Shown here in pieces: positions 35,950-48,909 of a DNA stretch of 64,000 bases. The stretch is taken from contig JANXRY010000049.1 in NCBI GenBank assembly GCA_025356635.1, positions 1 through 64,000 of the forward strand. Reading direction: 5' to 3'. Each line of letters begins with the position of its first letter. Positions within the stretch are counted from its first letter, which is position 1. The position numbers and the translations under genes were made by a program. The notes beneath the pieces are model-generated. The model was not told the origin of the DNA. It ran no database searches and saw only the letters and a list, made by a program, of their open reading frames with translations. This DNA is from Gammaproteobacteria bacterium (GTDB lineage Bacteria > Pseudomonadota > Gammaproteobacteria > Xanthomonadales > Xanthomonadaceae).

Positions 35950-36603
35950 TCAGAGAGTGAACTGCGCGACCGGCTCGGCGCCACGCAAATAGGGGATATC
36001 GGTTTCGAACAGGCTTTCGCCATGCAGCGTGTTGCCACGCCAGGTGAACAGGGAGGCTTCCTGCACCGGAGACAGGCCGTGCACTACGAACATCCTGCCA
36101 CCCGGTTTGAGCCATTGGCCAAAACGCTCCGGTACCGATGCGACGGCGGCGGTGACCGCGATGGCATCGAACTTGCGGCTCGGCTGCCAGGAAAACGCGT
36201 CGGCGGTTTCCGTGCGTACATTGGTGATGCCGGCCAGGCCAAGGCGATGCCTGGCGCTGGCGGCGAAATCTTCGTGCAGGTCGATGCTCAGTACTTCCCG
36301 GCCCAGATAGGCCAGGCAGGCGGTGAGGTAACCCGTGCCGGTGCCGATTTCAAGCACTTCATCGCCCTCGGACAAGGCCAAGGCCTGTAACAAGCGACCT
36401 TCGACCACGGGTTTCATCAGGACCTCGCCGTGCCCGATCGGCAGCGGCAGGTCGGCGAATGCCAGTTCGCGGCAAGCGGCGGGCACGAAGTCCTCGCGTC
36501 GCACGGCGGCCAAAGCTGCCAGCACGCGCGGATCAAGCACTTCCCATGGCCGCACTTGCTGCTCGATCATCGCGTGTCGGGCTTGGTCCAGGTTCATCGA
36601 CAT
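35950..36603 (-). CDS. pcm: Protein-L-isoaspartate O-methyltransferase
   Basis: 217 residues. SAM-binding motif VLEIGTGTGYLTACLA and the family N-terminus MIEQQVRPWEVLDPRVLAAL are clear. Pcm methylates isoaspartyl residues in damaged proteins to start their repair. The residue set RREDFVP and LPIGHGEVLMKP, which normally line the peptide site, is close but not identical to E. coli Pcm. The gene order pcm-tolC-waaA is one I recall in Xanthomonas relatives. A -10-like TACAAT lies 33 nt upstream. Confidence 0.9.
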   Translation of the reverse strand: MSMNLDQARHAMIEQQVRPWEVLDPRVLAALAAVRREDFVPAACRELAFADLPLPIGHGEVLMKPVVEGRLLQALALSEGDEVLEIGTGTGYLTACLAYLGREVLSIDLHEDFAASARHRLGLAGITNVRTETADAFSWQPSRKFDAIAVTAAVASVPERFGQWLKPGGRMFVVHGLSPVQEASLFTWRGNTLHGESLFETDIPYLRGAEPVAQFTL

Positions 36604-36636
36604 GGTCAGGTCATTCCGGATGGTGCGGGAGCGGTA

Positions 36637-36642
36637 ATTGTA
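36637..36642 (-). promoter_or_regulatory. -10 element of the pcm-tolC operon
   Basis: TACAAT on the minus strand, 33 nt before the pcm ATG. No good -35 box at standard spacing. Confidence 0.4.
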
Positions 36643-36726
36643 ACGCTCGCGCCAAGTTTCGACGGTGCGTCAGGATCGCGCGCCCGGGGGTGGCCAGCGC
36701 AGTGCCGGAAGTCACCGCGACCTCTG

Positions 36727-37389
36727 TCATGGCGCCGGCCACAAATATGGGACGGCCACTGCGTAGGCACGGAGAAACAGGTCCACCACCTCGTCCACGT
36801 GCGAGTGGCGCTCGTCGGCGTCGGGTAGCGGGCACATGCCGACCAACACGCGCAAGTGGCGGACGCCCTTCAGCAGGCAGAAGAAGTGCTCGGCGGCATG
36901 CGCCGGCTCGGCTACCTGCAACTGCCCGGCCTGGATGGCGTGGCGAAGGAATGCCTCCATGGCATCGAGGGTGCGCCGCGGGCCGGCAGCGAAGAACAAT
37001 TCGGTCAGGCGTTGGTCCTGGCCGGCCTGGGTAATCATCATGCGGTGCAAGGTGACGGCACGTTCGTCCATCACCAGGTCAATGAAGCCGTGGCCGATCG
37101 AAACCAGGGCGTCGCGCAAGGGCAGGTCGGGATGGGGTTCGAACGTCTCGGTCGGCAGCAATTGCTCGCAGCAGGTCGCGATCGCGGCGCAAAACAGCGA
37201 TTCCTTGTCTTCGAAATGACTGTAGACGGTGAGCTTGGACACGCCCGCGGCTTGGGCGATCGTGTCCATGCTGACCCCGTCGTAGCCGCGTGCCGGGAAC
37301 AGGCGCATGGCGGCGTCCAGGATGGCGGCGCGTTTTTCCAGGTCTTTGGGACGTCCGGGAGCCGGGATTTTGGGCGAGACAAAATTCAT
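36727..37389 (-). CDS. TetR/AcrR-family repressor of the adjacent RND pump
   Basis: 220 residues. The N-terminal helix-turn-helix is GVSMDTIAQAAGVSKLTVYSHFEDKESLF, typical of AcrR-type regulators; the rest is an all-helical ligand-binding domain. The gene is divergent from the adaptor/pump genes, and two matching palindromes fill the 70-nt gap, one over its own -10 box. It is therefore very likely an autoregulated local repressor that releases DNA when it binds a pump substrate. There is no ribosome site; a -10-like AATAAT lies 6 nt before the ATG, so the transcript may be leaderless. Confidence 0.92.
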   Translation of the reverse strand: MNFVSPKIPAPGRPKDLEKRAAILDAAMRLFPARGYDGVSMDTIAQAAGVSKLTVYSHFEDKESLFCAAIATCCEQLLPTETFEPHPDLPLRDALVSIGHGFIDLVMDERAVTLHRMMITQAGQDQRLTELFFAAGPRRTLDAMEAFLRHAIQAGQLQVAEPAHAAEHFFCLLKGVRHLRVLVGMCPLPDADERHSHVDEVVDLFLRAYAVAVPYLWPAP

Positions 37390-37395
37390 GGGCTA

Positions 37396-37421
37396 ATTAT
37401 TGCACCAATGGGTTTAGTAAT
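37396..37421. promoter_or_regulatory. TetR operator O1 (overlaps the tetR -10 box)
   Basis: Arms ATTATTGCACC and GGTTTAGTAAT are separated by 4 nt; 8 of 11 positions pair. The core is ACC-N4-GGT. The left arm contains the tetR -10-like hexamer (37401-37396, minus strand). Confidence 0.55.
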
Positions 37422-37447
37422 GATAGTGTACCCATCGGTTTACTATT
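37422..37447. promoter_or_regulatory. TetR operator O2 (overlaps the pump -10 box)
   Basis: Arms GATAGTGTACC and GGTTTACTATT are separated by 4 nt, with the same ACC-N4-GGT core as O1; the centres are 26 bp apart. TACTAT (37441-37446) in the right arm is the likely -10 of the adaptor gene. Confidence 0.6.
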
Positions 37448-37459
37448 CAGGCACTGCTC

Positions 37460-38596
37460 ATGCGTTATCTCACCCCCGTGATGCTTCCCTTGTTGCTGCT
37501 CTTGGCAGCCTGCAGCGGAAAACCGGAGCTCGACACTCCGCGATCAGTGATGGTGGTGCAGGCGGCGCCCGGTCTATCGGGCTTGGAAGCGTTCGCTGGC
37601 GAGGTTCACGCCCGCGAAGAACCTCCGCTTTCGTTCCGGATCGGCGGCAAGATCGCCCGCCGACTGGTCGATGCCGGTGCTCATGTCCGGGCCGGGCAGG
37701 TGCTCGCTGAGCTTGATGCCACCGACGTGCGCCTGCAGTCCGAGGCCTGGCGGGCCCAGCAGGCGTCGGCCGAATCCGACCTGGCCCTGGCCAAGGCCGA
37801 GATCGATCGCTACAAGAATTTGATCGACCGTCAGTTGGTAAGCCGCTCGCTCTACGATGCCAAGCTCGCCTCCTATCAGGCTGCCGATGCGCGACTGCGG
37901 CAGGCGCGGGCACAGTCTTCGGTCTACGGCAACCAGGCCGGATACGCGGTCTTGCGCGCCCCGGCCTCGGGCCTGATCACCCAGCGCATGGCTGAGGCGG
38001 GGCAGGTCGTGGCGGCCGGTCAGGTCATCTTCGTTCTGGCGATCGATGGCGAACGCGAAGTCGCCATCAGTCTTCCGGAACAATCGGTTCGTCAGTTCTC
38101 GTTGGGGCGCGATCTGGTCGTGGAGTTGTGGGCTGCCCCGGGCAAGCGGTTTCCCGGAAAGCTTCGCGAACTCGCCGCCGGCGCCGACCCGTTGACCCGC
38201 ACGTACGCGGCGCGCGTGAGCTTCGCGGCGCCCGGCGTGTCGCTGGATATCGGCCAGAGCGCCCGCGTCTATGCCCAGGATGCCGGCGGCAACGGCATGG
38301 CCGTGCCACTGGCGGCCCTGGTCCAGAAAGGCAGCGGCAGCGCTGTCTGGGTGGTGCGCCACGAGACCATCGGCGAGGGCGAACAGCGGTCGGCGCAGGA
38401 TGTCGTGCGGCTTACGCCCATTGTCATTGGCGCCTATGGTGAAGACAGCGTCCCCGTCCGGTCTGGTCTCAAGCCGGGTGACTGGGTGGTCGCCGCCGGC
38501 GCACATCTGCTGCTTGAAGGCCAGGTCGTACATCCAATCGATCGTAACGATCGCGCCATCGATGTAACCGCTATCTCCAACAGCGCTGCGAACTGA
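37460..38596 (+). CDS. RND efflux periplasmic adaptor lipoprotein
   Basis: 378 residues. Lipoprotein signal MRYLTPVMLPLLLLLAAC (lipobox LAAC), then the adaptor order of membrane fusion proteins: beta-barrel/lipoyl (GGKIARRLVDAGAHVRAGQVLAELD), a helical hairpin around residues 95-155, and the second lipoyl half with LRAPASGLITQRMAEAGQVV. It links the inner-membrane pump to TolC. It starts a two-gene operon with the permease (7-nt gap). Confidence 0.94.
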   Translation: MRYLTPVMLPLLLLLAACSGKPELDTPRSVMVVQAAPGLSGLEAFAGEVHAREEPPLSFRIGGKIARRLVDAGAHVRAGQVLAELDATDVRLQSEAWRAQQASAESDLALAKAEIDRYKNLIDRQLVSRSLYDAKLASYQAADARLRQARAQSSVYGNQAGYAVLRAPASGLITQRMAEAGQVVAAGQVIFVLAIDGEREVAISLPEQSVRQFSLGRDLVVELWAAPGKRFPGKLRELAAGADPLTRTYAARVSFAAPGVSLDIGQSARVYAQDAGGNGMAVPLAALVQKGSGSAVWVVRHETIGEGEQRSAQDVVRLTPIVIGAYGEDSVPVRSGLKPGDWVVAAGAHLLLEGQVVHPIDRNDRAIDVTAISNSAAN

Positions 38597-38603
38597 GCCG
38601 ACG

Positions 38604-41600
38604 ATGACCAACTTCAACCTGTCGGCCTGGTCGCTGCGCAATCGCGGCCTGGTGCTGTACGCGATGCTGGTGCTGGCCATCGCCGGCGTGTTCAGTTATC
38701 TGCATCTGGGTCAATCCGAAGACCCGCCATTCACCTTCAAGATCATGGTCGTGCGCACGCTTTGGCCGGGCGCGACCGCCGAGGAAGTGGCCGAACAGGT
38801 TACTGATCGGGTCGAGAAAAAATTGATGGAGACCGGCAAGTACGAATTCATCCGCTCGTACTCGCGCCCCGGCGAATCGCTGGTGATGTTCGTGGCCAAG
38901 GATTCGCTGTTCTCGCAATACCTGCCCGACCTGTTCTATCAGATCCGCAAGAAGACCACCGACATCAAGCCGACCCTGCCCGAGGGTGTGATCGGGCCGT
39001 TTTTCAACGACGAATTCGGCGATGTCTACGGCAACATCTACGCGCTGACCGGCGAAGGTTTCGACTACGCCACGATGAAGGACTACGCCGAGCGCCTGGA
39101 GTTGGAGCTGCACCGGGTGCCGGACGTCAACAAGGTCGATCTGATCGGTTTGCAGGACGAAAAGATCTGGATCGAGTTGTCCAATACCAAGCTGGCCACG
39201 CTCGGCATTCCGCTCACCACGGTGCAGGAAGCCATCGATGCGCAGAATGCGGTCACCCCGACGTCGTTCTTCGAAACCGGCAGCGATCGTATCCAGTTGC
39301 GCGTGTCCGGCGCCTTCAAGAGCGTTGAGGAAATCCGCAATTTCCCCATTCGTGCCAGTGGCCGCAGCTTCCGGCTCGGCGATGTCGCCGAAATCAAACG
39401 CGGATTCACCGACCCGGCCGCGCCGCGCATGCGCTTTCTGGGCGAGAACGCGATCGGCATCGGTGTTTCCATGCGGCCGGGCGGCAACATCGTCGAGTTG
39501 GGCGCGGCCTTGGACGAGGAGTTCAAGCAGGTACAGAGCCGATTACCCGTGGGGATGAAGCTCGAACGTGTTTCCAACCAGCCGGCGGCGGTGAAGCGTT
39601 CGGTGGCGGAGTTCATTCGTTCGCTCGGCGAGGCTGTGCTGATTGTGCTGGCGGTGAGCTTCTTTTCGCTCGGCCGCCGTGCCGGCACCGTAGTCGCGCT
39701 GTCGATTCCGCTGGTGCTGGCGATGACCTTCGCGGCGATGTACTACTTCGATATCGGCCTGCACAAGATTTCGCTGGGCGCACTGGTGCTGTCACTCGGT
39801 TTGCTGGTCGATGATGCGATCATCGCGGTCGAGATGATGGCGGTGAAGATGGAGCAGGGCTTTGACCGGATGCGCGCCGCCAGCTTCGCCTACACCAGCA
39901 CGGCGTTCCCGATGCTGACCGGCACCTTGATCACGGCGGCCGGTTTCCTGCCCATCGCCACCGCCCAGTCGGGCACCGGCGAATACACCCGCTCGATCTT
40001 CCAGGTGGTGACTATCGCGCTGCTGCTGAGCTGGATCGCGGCGGTCGTTTTCATTCCGTATCTCGGCGATAAGCTGCTGCCCGACCCGCCGCCGCTGGCA
40101 GCGAACGGCGAACACCACGATGTCTACAACGGCAAATTTTACCGGCGCTTCCGGCGCTGGGTGGAGTGGTGCGTTGGCCATCGTTGGACGGTCATAACCG
40201 TTACCGTCGCAGCGTTCGTGTTGTCGCTGGTGATGTTCCGGTTCGTGCCGCAGCAATTCTTCCCGGATTCCACCCGCCTCGAATTGATGGTGGACATGGA
40301 ATTGGCGGAAGGTTCCTCGCTTGATGCCACCGAAGCCGCAGTAAAACGTCTGGAAACATTGCTAAAAACGCGTAAGGAACTGGAAAATTACGTCGTCTAT
40401 GCGGGCACCGGTTCGCCGCGTTTCTACCTGCCTCTTGACCAGAAATTGCCACAGGCCAACTTCGCCCAGTTCGTGCTGCTGGCCAAAGACATCAAGTCGC
40501 GGGAGCACTTGCGCCGCTGGTTGATCGAGCGCTTCGACAAGGACTTTCCCGATGTGCAGGCGCGCGTCGCCAGGTTGGAAAACGGGCCTCCGGTAGGCTT
40601 TCCGATCCAGTTCCGCGTGTCCGGCGAACATATCGAACAGGTATTGGCGCTGGCCCGGCAGGTGGCGGACAAGGTCCGCGCCAATCCCAACGTGGCCAAC
40701 GTCAATCTCGACTGGGACGAGCCGAGCAAGGTCGTGCGCATTGAAATCGATCAGGAGCGCGCCCGTGCGCTCGGCGTGAGTTCGGAGTCGGTGGCGCAGT
40801 TCCTGCGCGGTTCGTTGTCCGGCAGTCACGTGAGTACGTATCGCGAAGGTAACGAGTTGATCGAGATCCTGCTGCGTGGGCCACTCGACGAGCGCAAGCG
40901 ACTGACCCTGCTGGGCAGCCTCGCGGTGCCGACGGCGAATGGTCGCAGCGTGCCGTTGTCGCAAATCGGAACACTGGCCTACGGTTACGAGAACGGTATC
41001 ATCTGGCACCGCAATCGCCTGCCGACCGTAACCGTTCGTGCCGACGTCTATGGCTCGGTCACGCCGCCATCGGTGACCGCGGCGATCCTGCCGACACTGG
41101 TATCGATCCGTGCGGCGCTTCCCGCCGGCTACCTGCTGGAGACGGGCGGTACGGTCGAGGATTCCGGACGTGGCTCGCAGTCGGTGGCTGCCGGCGTGCC
41201 GCTGTTCCTGTTCGTGGTGGTGACCTTGTTGATGATCCAGCTGCGCAGTTTCCGGCGCACGTTCATGGTGCTGCTGACCGCACCGCTGGGCATGATCGGC
41301 GTCACCTTGTTCCTGCTGGTGTTCCGGGTACCGTTCGGTTTTGTTGCCATGCTCGGCACAATTGCACTGTCGGGCATGATCATGCGCAATTCGGTGATCC
41401 TGGTTGACCAGATCGATCAGGACATCGCCGCCGGACATTCACCGATCCAGGCCGTGGTTGACGCCACCGTCCGCCGCTTCCGACCGATCGTGCTGACCGC
41501 ACTCGCCGCGGTGCTCGCGATGGTGCCGCTGTCGCGCAGCGTGTTCTTCGGGCCGATGGCGGTGGCGATCATGGGCGGCTTGATCGTCGCCACGGCGCTG

Positions 41601-41660
41601 ACCTTGTTGTTCCTGCCAGCGCTCTATGCCGCCTGGTTCCGGTTGCCGGCGCCGGACTGA
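38604..41660 (+). CDS. RND efflux pump, inner-membrane permease
   Basis: 1018 residues, full length for AcrB/HAE1-type pumps. Twelve membrane helices with two large periplasmic loops. The proton-relay pair is in LVLSLGLLVDDAIIAVEMM (Asp-Asp near residue 400), with an AcrB-type TM4 motif. The second half repeats the fold (SGMIMRNSVILVDQID). It expels drugs or other small hydrophobic compounds driven by protons; substrates cannot be predicted. Regulation by the adjacent TetR is likely. Confidence 0.95.
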   Translation: MTNFNLSAWSLRNRGLVLYAMLVLAIAGVFSYLHLGQSEDPPFTFKIMVVRTLWPGATAEEVAEQVTDRVEKKLMETGKYEFIRSYSRPGESLVMFVAKDSLFSQYLPDLFYQIRKKTTDIKPTLPEGVIGPFFNDEFGDVYGNIYALTGEGFDYATMKDYAERLELELHRVPDVNKVDLIGLQDEKIWIELSNTKLATLGIPLTTVQEAIDAQNAVTPTSFFETGSDRIQLRVSGAFKSVEEIRNFPIRASGRSFRLGDVAEIKRGFTDPAAPRMRFLGENAIGIGVSMRPGGNIVELGAALDEEFKQVQSRLPVGMKLERVSNQPAAVKRSVAEFIRSLGEAVLIVLAVSFFSLGRRAGTVVALSIPLVLAMTFAAMYYFDIGLHKISLGALVLSLGLLVDDAIIAVEMMAVKMEQGFDRMRAASFAYTSTAFPMLTGTLITAAGFLPIATAQSGTGEYTRSIFQVVTIALLLSWIAAVVFIPYLGDKLLPDPPPLAANGEHHDVYNGKFYRRFRRWVEWCVGHRWTVITVTVAAFVLSLVMFRFVPQQFFPDSTRLELMVDMELAEGSSLDATEAAVKRLETLLKTRKELENYVVYAGTGSPRFYLPLDQKLPQANFAQFVLLAKDIKSREHLRRWLIERFDKDFPDVQARVARLENGPPVGFPIQFRVSGEHIEQVLALARQVADKVRANPNVANVNLDWDEPSKVVRIEIDQERARALGVSSESVAQFLRGSLSGSHVSTYREGNELIEILLRGPLDERKRLTLLGSLAVPTANGRSVPLSQIGTLAYGYENGIIWHRNRLPTVTVRADVYGSVTPPSVTAAILPTLVSIRAALPAGYLLETGGTVEDSGRGSQSVAAGVPLFLFVVVTLLMIQLRSFRRTFMVLLTAPLGMIGVTLFLLVFRVPFGFVAMLGTIALSGMIMRNSVILVDQIDQDIAAGHSPIQAVVDATVRRFRPIVLTALAAVLAMVPLSRSVFFGPMAVAIMGGLIVATALTLLFLPALYAAWFRLPAPD

Positions 41661-41794
41661 CCGATTTGGCTTAACCAGAATTCGCCGCCGGGTCGTTGTT
41701 GTTCAGGCTCCCACCCCCTGCCTTTGGCAATGATCCGGTGCGCGATGCTTGATTGCTCGCATCGCCGTGCCCGACGTGCTGAAATAGCGCGTTG

Positions 41795-45049
<3,255 letters not shown>

Positions 45050-45105
45050 GTTGCATCCCTGTCGAACCGTGAGGTTTGTCCTGGTCCCATTGCCTGGAGT
45101 GTTTG

Positions 45106-47838
45106 ATGACACTGCGTCTAGCCTTGTACTGCAGCGCCATGGCGTTGTCCTTCGCTTTGGCCACGCCAGCCCGTGCCCAGGAGGTGCCGGTTGAAAAATT
45201 CGTCCTTGCCAATGGCATGACCGTTATCCTGAATGTCGATCACCGCCTGCCGGTGGCGACGATCAACATCTGGTACCGGGTCGGCAGCAAGGACGAGCCG
45301 CTGCAGCGAAGCGGCTTTGCCCATCTGTTCGAACATCTGATGTTCATGGGCACACTGCGAGTGCCGAACGGCGATTTTGACCGCCTGATGGAAGCCGGCG
45401 GCGGCGCGAACAATGCCACGACCAGCTCCGATCGGACCGATTACTACTCCTCCGGACCGGCCGCTTTGTTGCCGACACTGCTTTGGCTGGACGCTGACCG
45501 CCTGGAGGATCTGGCACGGGCCATGGATGCCGGCAAGGTTGACCTGCAGCGCGAGGTGGTGCTGAACGAATTGCGCCAGAGTTACGAAAACCGGCCCTAC
45601 GGTCGCGCCAATCTCGCCATCCAGTACCTGCTCTATCCGCCCGAACACCCGTACCATTTCCCGGCGATCGGCACAGAAGCGGACTTGAAGGCCGCCAATG
45701 TCACCGACGTGAAGGATTTCTTTGCCACCTACTACACCCCGAACAATGCCAGCCTGGTAGTGGCAGGCGATTTCGATCCGGTGCAGATCAAGGCGCTGGT
45801 CGCAAAACTTTTTGGAACACTGCCACGCGGTGTGGCGCCGCCACGGCGCCCGGTACCACCGGTGAAGCTCGACGGGGTCCGGCGTGGCGTCATGTACGAC
45901 AAGGTGCAGCTGCCGCAGATTTCATTCGCCTATATGGCACCGAAAGCATTCGGGCCGGGCGATGCCGAATCCGATCTTCTGGCCGCAGTGCTCGCCGACG
46001 GCAAGAGCAGCCGGCTGTACAAGCGACTGGTGATCGACGAGCCGCTGGCCGCCTCGGTGGCCGCATACAACGAAAGCGGCTATTTGGGCGCGGTGTTCCG
46101 CATCGACGTCCAGGCGCGTGCGGGTGCCGATCTGGACCGGGTCGAGGCGGTGGTTGACGAAGAACTTGCGCGGATCTTGAAAAGCGGCCCGACGGAAGTC
46201 GAGTTGGCACAGCGTCGCGCGGCGATCGAACTGTCGAGGCTGTCGGAATTGCAGCAAGTGGAAAGAAAAGCCTACGCATTGAATCAGTATGAATTCTATT
46301 GGGGCGAACCGAATTCGTTTCGCCGGGATCTCGATCGATATCGGACCGCTACCGTGGCCGGTGTCCTGGCCAATGCCCGAAAGGTGATCACCCAGGACGC
46401 GCGTGTCATCTATCGCGTCTTGCCCGAACAACCCAATCGCGAATCAGGGCCGCGCGATGTCCGGCCTGCCGACGGGGTGCAAACCGTCTTCGTGCCGCCA
46501 GCGCCAGAACGGTTCACTTTGACCAACGGCATGCCAGTCGAACTGTGGCAGACCAGCACACTGCCGCTGACATCGGTAAGCATCGTGTTCCAGCCGGGCG
46601 GACCGTTGGTCTCAGATGCCCGCAACGCTGGCCTCGCTTCGCTGACCGCCGATATGCTCGACGAGGGTGCGGGCGATCTGGATACCTTGCAGTTCAGCGA
46701 TGCTGTCGCCGCCATCGGCGGTCAGTTCAGCACGACAGCGGGGCGCGAATCGCTGGAAGCCAAACTGACGGTGCTGTCGAGCCATTTTGCCGAAGGCGCG
46801 GGCCTGTTGGCGGATGCTGTGCGGGTGCCAAGAATGCAGGCGGAGGATTACGAACGGTTGAAGCGGCTGGCGCTCGATCAGATCAGCCAGTCCGATGAAA
46901 ATCCTGACGAAGTAGCCAGGCGTGTTGTGCAACGTACCTTGTTCGGTGCCGAGCATCCGTACGCATGGACCAGTTACGGCACCCGCGAGAGCGTCGGTGC
47001 GATCACGCTCGCTACCGTCAAGGCGGCCCAGGCGCAATGGCTGCGCCCTGACCTTGCCACCGTGCTGGTAGCGGGAAATCTGTCGGCGACGGAAGCCAGG
47101 GCAGCGCTGGAAAAAGCATTCGGAACCTGGACAGCCAACGGCACCAGGGTGGTGCCGGCGCCAGCGCCTGCACACTACGCAACGACCTCCGGCGGCGGAC
47201 TGCGCGTCTATCTGGTCAACCGCCCCGATGCGTCGCAGACGAGTGTGCGGTTTGCTGCGCCGTCGCCCCGGTTCGATGATCCGTCGCGCGTCCGGCTCGG
47301 CATGCTGGGCACGATCCTTGGCGGCAGTTTCACCTCCCGCCTCAATCAGAATCTTCGTGAACAGCATGGCTATACCTATGGTGCCAGTGCGCAATTTTCG
47401 CTCGGGAAAACCCTGGGAACCTTCAAGGCTTCGGCCAACGTCGCCACCAGGAACACCGGCGTGGCGCTACAGCAATTCCTGGCCGAGTTCGCGCGCTTCA
47501 GCGGTGGCGACGTCAGTGAAGCGGAGGCCGGCAAGGCCCGTGAATCGACAAGGATCGATGCTGTCCAGACGTTCTCAGCCAACAGCAGCGTCGTGGCTGT
47601 CGCCACGGAGTTGCTCGGCAACGGTGCGTCGTTCGAAACGCTTGGCGATGATCTTGCTGTGCTTGCCAAGCAGGATCTCGCATCGCTGAACGCCAGCGCG
47701 AGAACGGCAATCGCCCTTGATCACGGCGTGTTGGTGTTGGTCGGCGACAAGGCAGCGATTCTGCCGCAGTTGCAAGGCCTGGGCTTGCCAGCGCCGATTG
47801 AAGTCGATGCCTGGGGGGCGATCATTGCCCCCCGATGA
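45106..47838 (+). CDS. M16-family zinc metalloprotease (pitrilysin-like, two-domain fusion)
   Basis: 910 residues from ATG 45106 with CTGGAGTG upstream. Signal peptide to ARAQE. The inverted zinc motif HLFEH gives H73 and H77 with Glu76 as catalyst, and the distal Glu ligand is in LQREVVLNELRQ. The second half repeats the M16 fold without a working zinc site (RFTLTNGMPVELWQ...). Such periplasmic enzymes degrade small peptides in bacteria. The gap to the upstream gene is 56 nt, so it may have its own promoter. Confidence 0.94.
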   Translation: MTLRLALYCSAMALSFALATPARAQEVPVEKFVLANGMTVILNVDHRLPVATINIWYRVGSKDEPLQRSGFAHLFEHLMFMGTLRVPNGDFDRLMEAGGGANNATTSSDRTDYYSSGPAALLPTLLWLDADRLEDLARAMDAGKVDLQREVVLNELRQSYENRPYGRANLAIQYLLYPPEHPYHFPAIGTEADLKAANVTDVKDFFATYYTPNNASLVVAGDFDPVQIKALVAKLFGTLPRGVAPPRRPVPPVKLDGVRRGVMYDKVQLPQISFAYMAPKAFGPGDAESDLLAAVLADGKSSRLYKRLVIDEPLAASVAAYNESGYLGAVFRIDVQARAGADLDRVEAVVDEELARILKSGPTEVELAQRRAAIELSRLSELQQVERKAYALNQYEFYWGEPNSFRRDLDRYRTATVAGVLANARKVITQDARVIYRVLPEQPNRESGPRDVRPADGVQTVFVPPAPERFTLTNGMPVELWQTSTLPLTSVSIVFQPGGPLVSDARNAGLASLTADMLDEGAGDLDTLQFSDAVAAIGGQFSTTAGRESLEAKLTVLSSHFAEGAGLLADAVRVPRMQAEDYERLKRLALDQISQSDENPDEVARRVVQRTLFGAEHPYAWTSYGTRESVGAITLATVKAAQAQWLRPDLATVLVAGNLSATEARAALEKAFGTWTANGTRVVPAPAPAHYATTSGGGLRVYLVNRPDASQTSVRFAAPSPRFDDPSRVRLGMLGTILGGSFTSRLNQNLREQHGYTYGASAQFSLGKTLGTFKASANVATRNTGVALQQFLAEFARFSGGDVSEAEAGKARESTRIDAVQTFSANSSVVAVATELLGNGASFETLGDDLAVLAKQDLASLNASARTAIALDHGVLVLVGDKAAILPQLQGLGLPAPIEVDAWGAIIAPR

Positions 47839-47880
47839 CGGGCGCATGTGGCTGCAGCAATCTGTTGAATCGCTGCTGCG

Positions 47881-48855
47881 CTAACTGCGCGGCCGATCAC
47901 GTTGCTCGATGTCCGGGCCCGAGACCTGCTCCGAGAGCAGGCATTTCAGGACGATGGCGCGTACGGCGTTGACCAGCGGGATACCGTTCCGCAGCACCAG
48001 CGGTTCAAATCTCGCCAGGTTTTTTTCGAAGTCCCCGCGCAGCTGGCTGTAATCCAACCAGCCCGCGTGGGCTTCACCATATTTGGCCCAGAGGGCATGC
48101 CAGAGCCGGATGAACTGGGTCACCAGTTGCGCGAAAGCGTCCATCTCCGCGCCCGGGACGCCTTCCTCGATCAGGAAGACCAAGTGGTCGCGGATTTCCC
48201 AGGGCGTCATGACTAGGGGCAGGTTGCTGGTTTCGAAGTCGGGTAATGCCGCTGGGCCGGCCAAAGGCTGGAACCGCTCCGCTTGCCATTGGGGCGAACT
48301 GCGATCATAGGGGCGCGCGCGACGCAGCAACTGCCAGAAGCCGTTGCCGCCGACCGTGTCGGCGACCAGGTGGATACGCGGCCGGTCGGCATCGTTGAGC
48401 ACGCGGTGCAGCCGCCAGGTATCGAAGATCCAGCACTCGCCAGCGGCCATGTGGATGTCGGCGTCGCCACAGTAGAAACGCACCGATGGCTGGGTCACGA
48501 TGGGCACGTGGACGCGCATATGCTCGCGCCAGTAATAATTCACGTCGACATGCGGCGTGACTTCCGCCTGCCCCGAGAGCCGCATCAGTCGCGAACGCCC
48601 CCAGACAGCTCCGATAGCATGCAGCGTCTGCAGCAGGTAAGGGCAACGGAGCAGATAGGGAGTTGGTCGCATCGGGCCGCGCACCGCGTCGCTGGCTGGA
48701 TCGCCATCGACGCTGACCAGCGCCAGCGCATCATTGCCCGGATAGCCCAGTGGGTGCGGCCGCCAGGCGGATTCGCCCAATGCCTCGATCTCGGATGCCA
48801 GGACTGTTGCGTCGAATGACACTGGCAACTGCAGGAAGGGGATGTCCAGTTTCAC
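47881..48855 (-). CDS. Aspartyl/asparaginyl beta-hydroxylase-domain protein
   Basis: 324 residues from GTG 48855, with ribosome site CTGGAGCG. The domain (about residues 65-170) is of the Asp/Asn hydroxylase type (PF05118): HVDVNYYWREHMRVHVPI and GECWIFDTWRLHRVLNDADRPRIHLVAD hold the two His iron ligands and the Arg that binds 2-oxoglutarate. It is an iron(II)/2-oxoglutarate oxygenase; the C-terminal ~140 residues are without clear homology to me. Substrate unknown. Confidence 0.85.
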   Translation of the reverse strand: MKLDIPFLQLPVSFDATVLASEIEALGESAWRPHPLGYPGNDALALVSVDGDPASDAVRGPMRPTPYLLRCPYLLQTLHAIGAVWGRSRLMRLSGQAEVTPHVDVNYYWREHMRVHVPIVTQPSVRFYCGDADIHMAAGECWIFDTWRLHRVLNDADRPRIHLVADTVGGNGFWQLLRRARPYDRSSPQWQAERFQPLAGPAALPDFETSNLPLVMTPWEIRDHLVFLIEEGVPGAEMDAFAQLVTQFIRLWHALWAKYGEAHAGWLDYSQLRGDFEKNLARFEPLVLRNGIPLVNAVRAIVLKCLLSEQVSGPDIEQRDRPRS

Positions 48856-48890
48856 GCGAACGCTCCAGGCGGATCAGGCCGTAGGTCCGC

Positions 48891-48896
48891 ATTCTA
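48891..48896 (-). promoter_or_regulatory. -10 element of the hydroxylase-domain gene
   Basis: TAGAAT on the minus strand, 35 nt before the GTG, in context GGATAGAATGCGG. Confidence 0.4.
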
Positions 48897-48909
48897 TCCG
48901 GGCGAGGGC

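Noticed and set aside
41749-41785. TTGATT and TGAAAT as a thiC promoter
   Set aside because: Spacer is about 25 nt, too long for a standard promoter.
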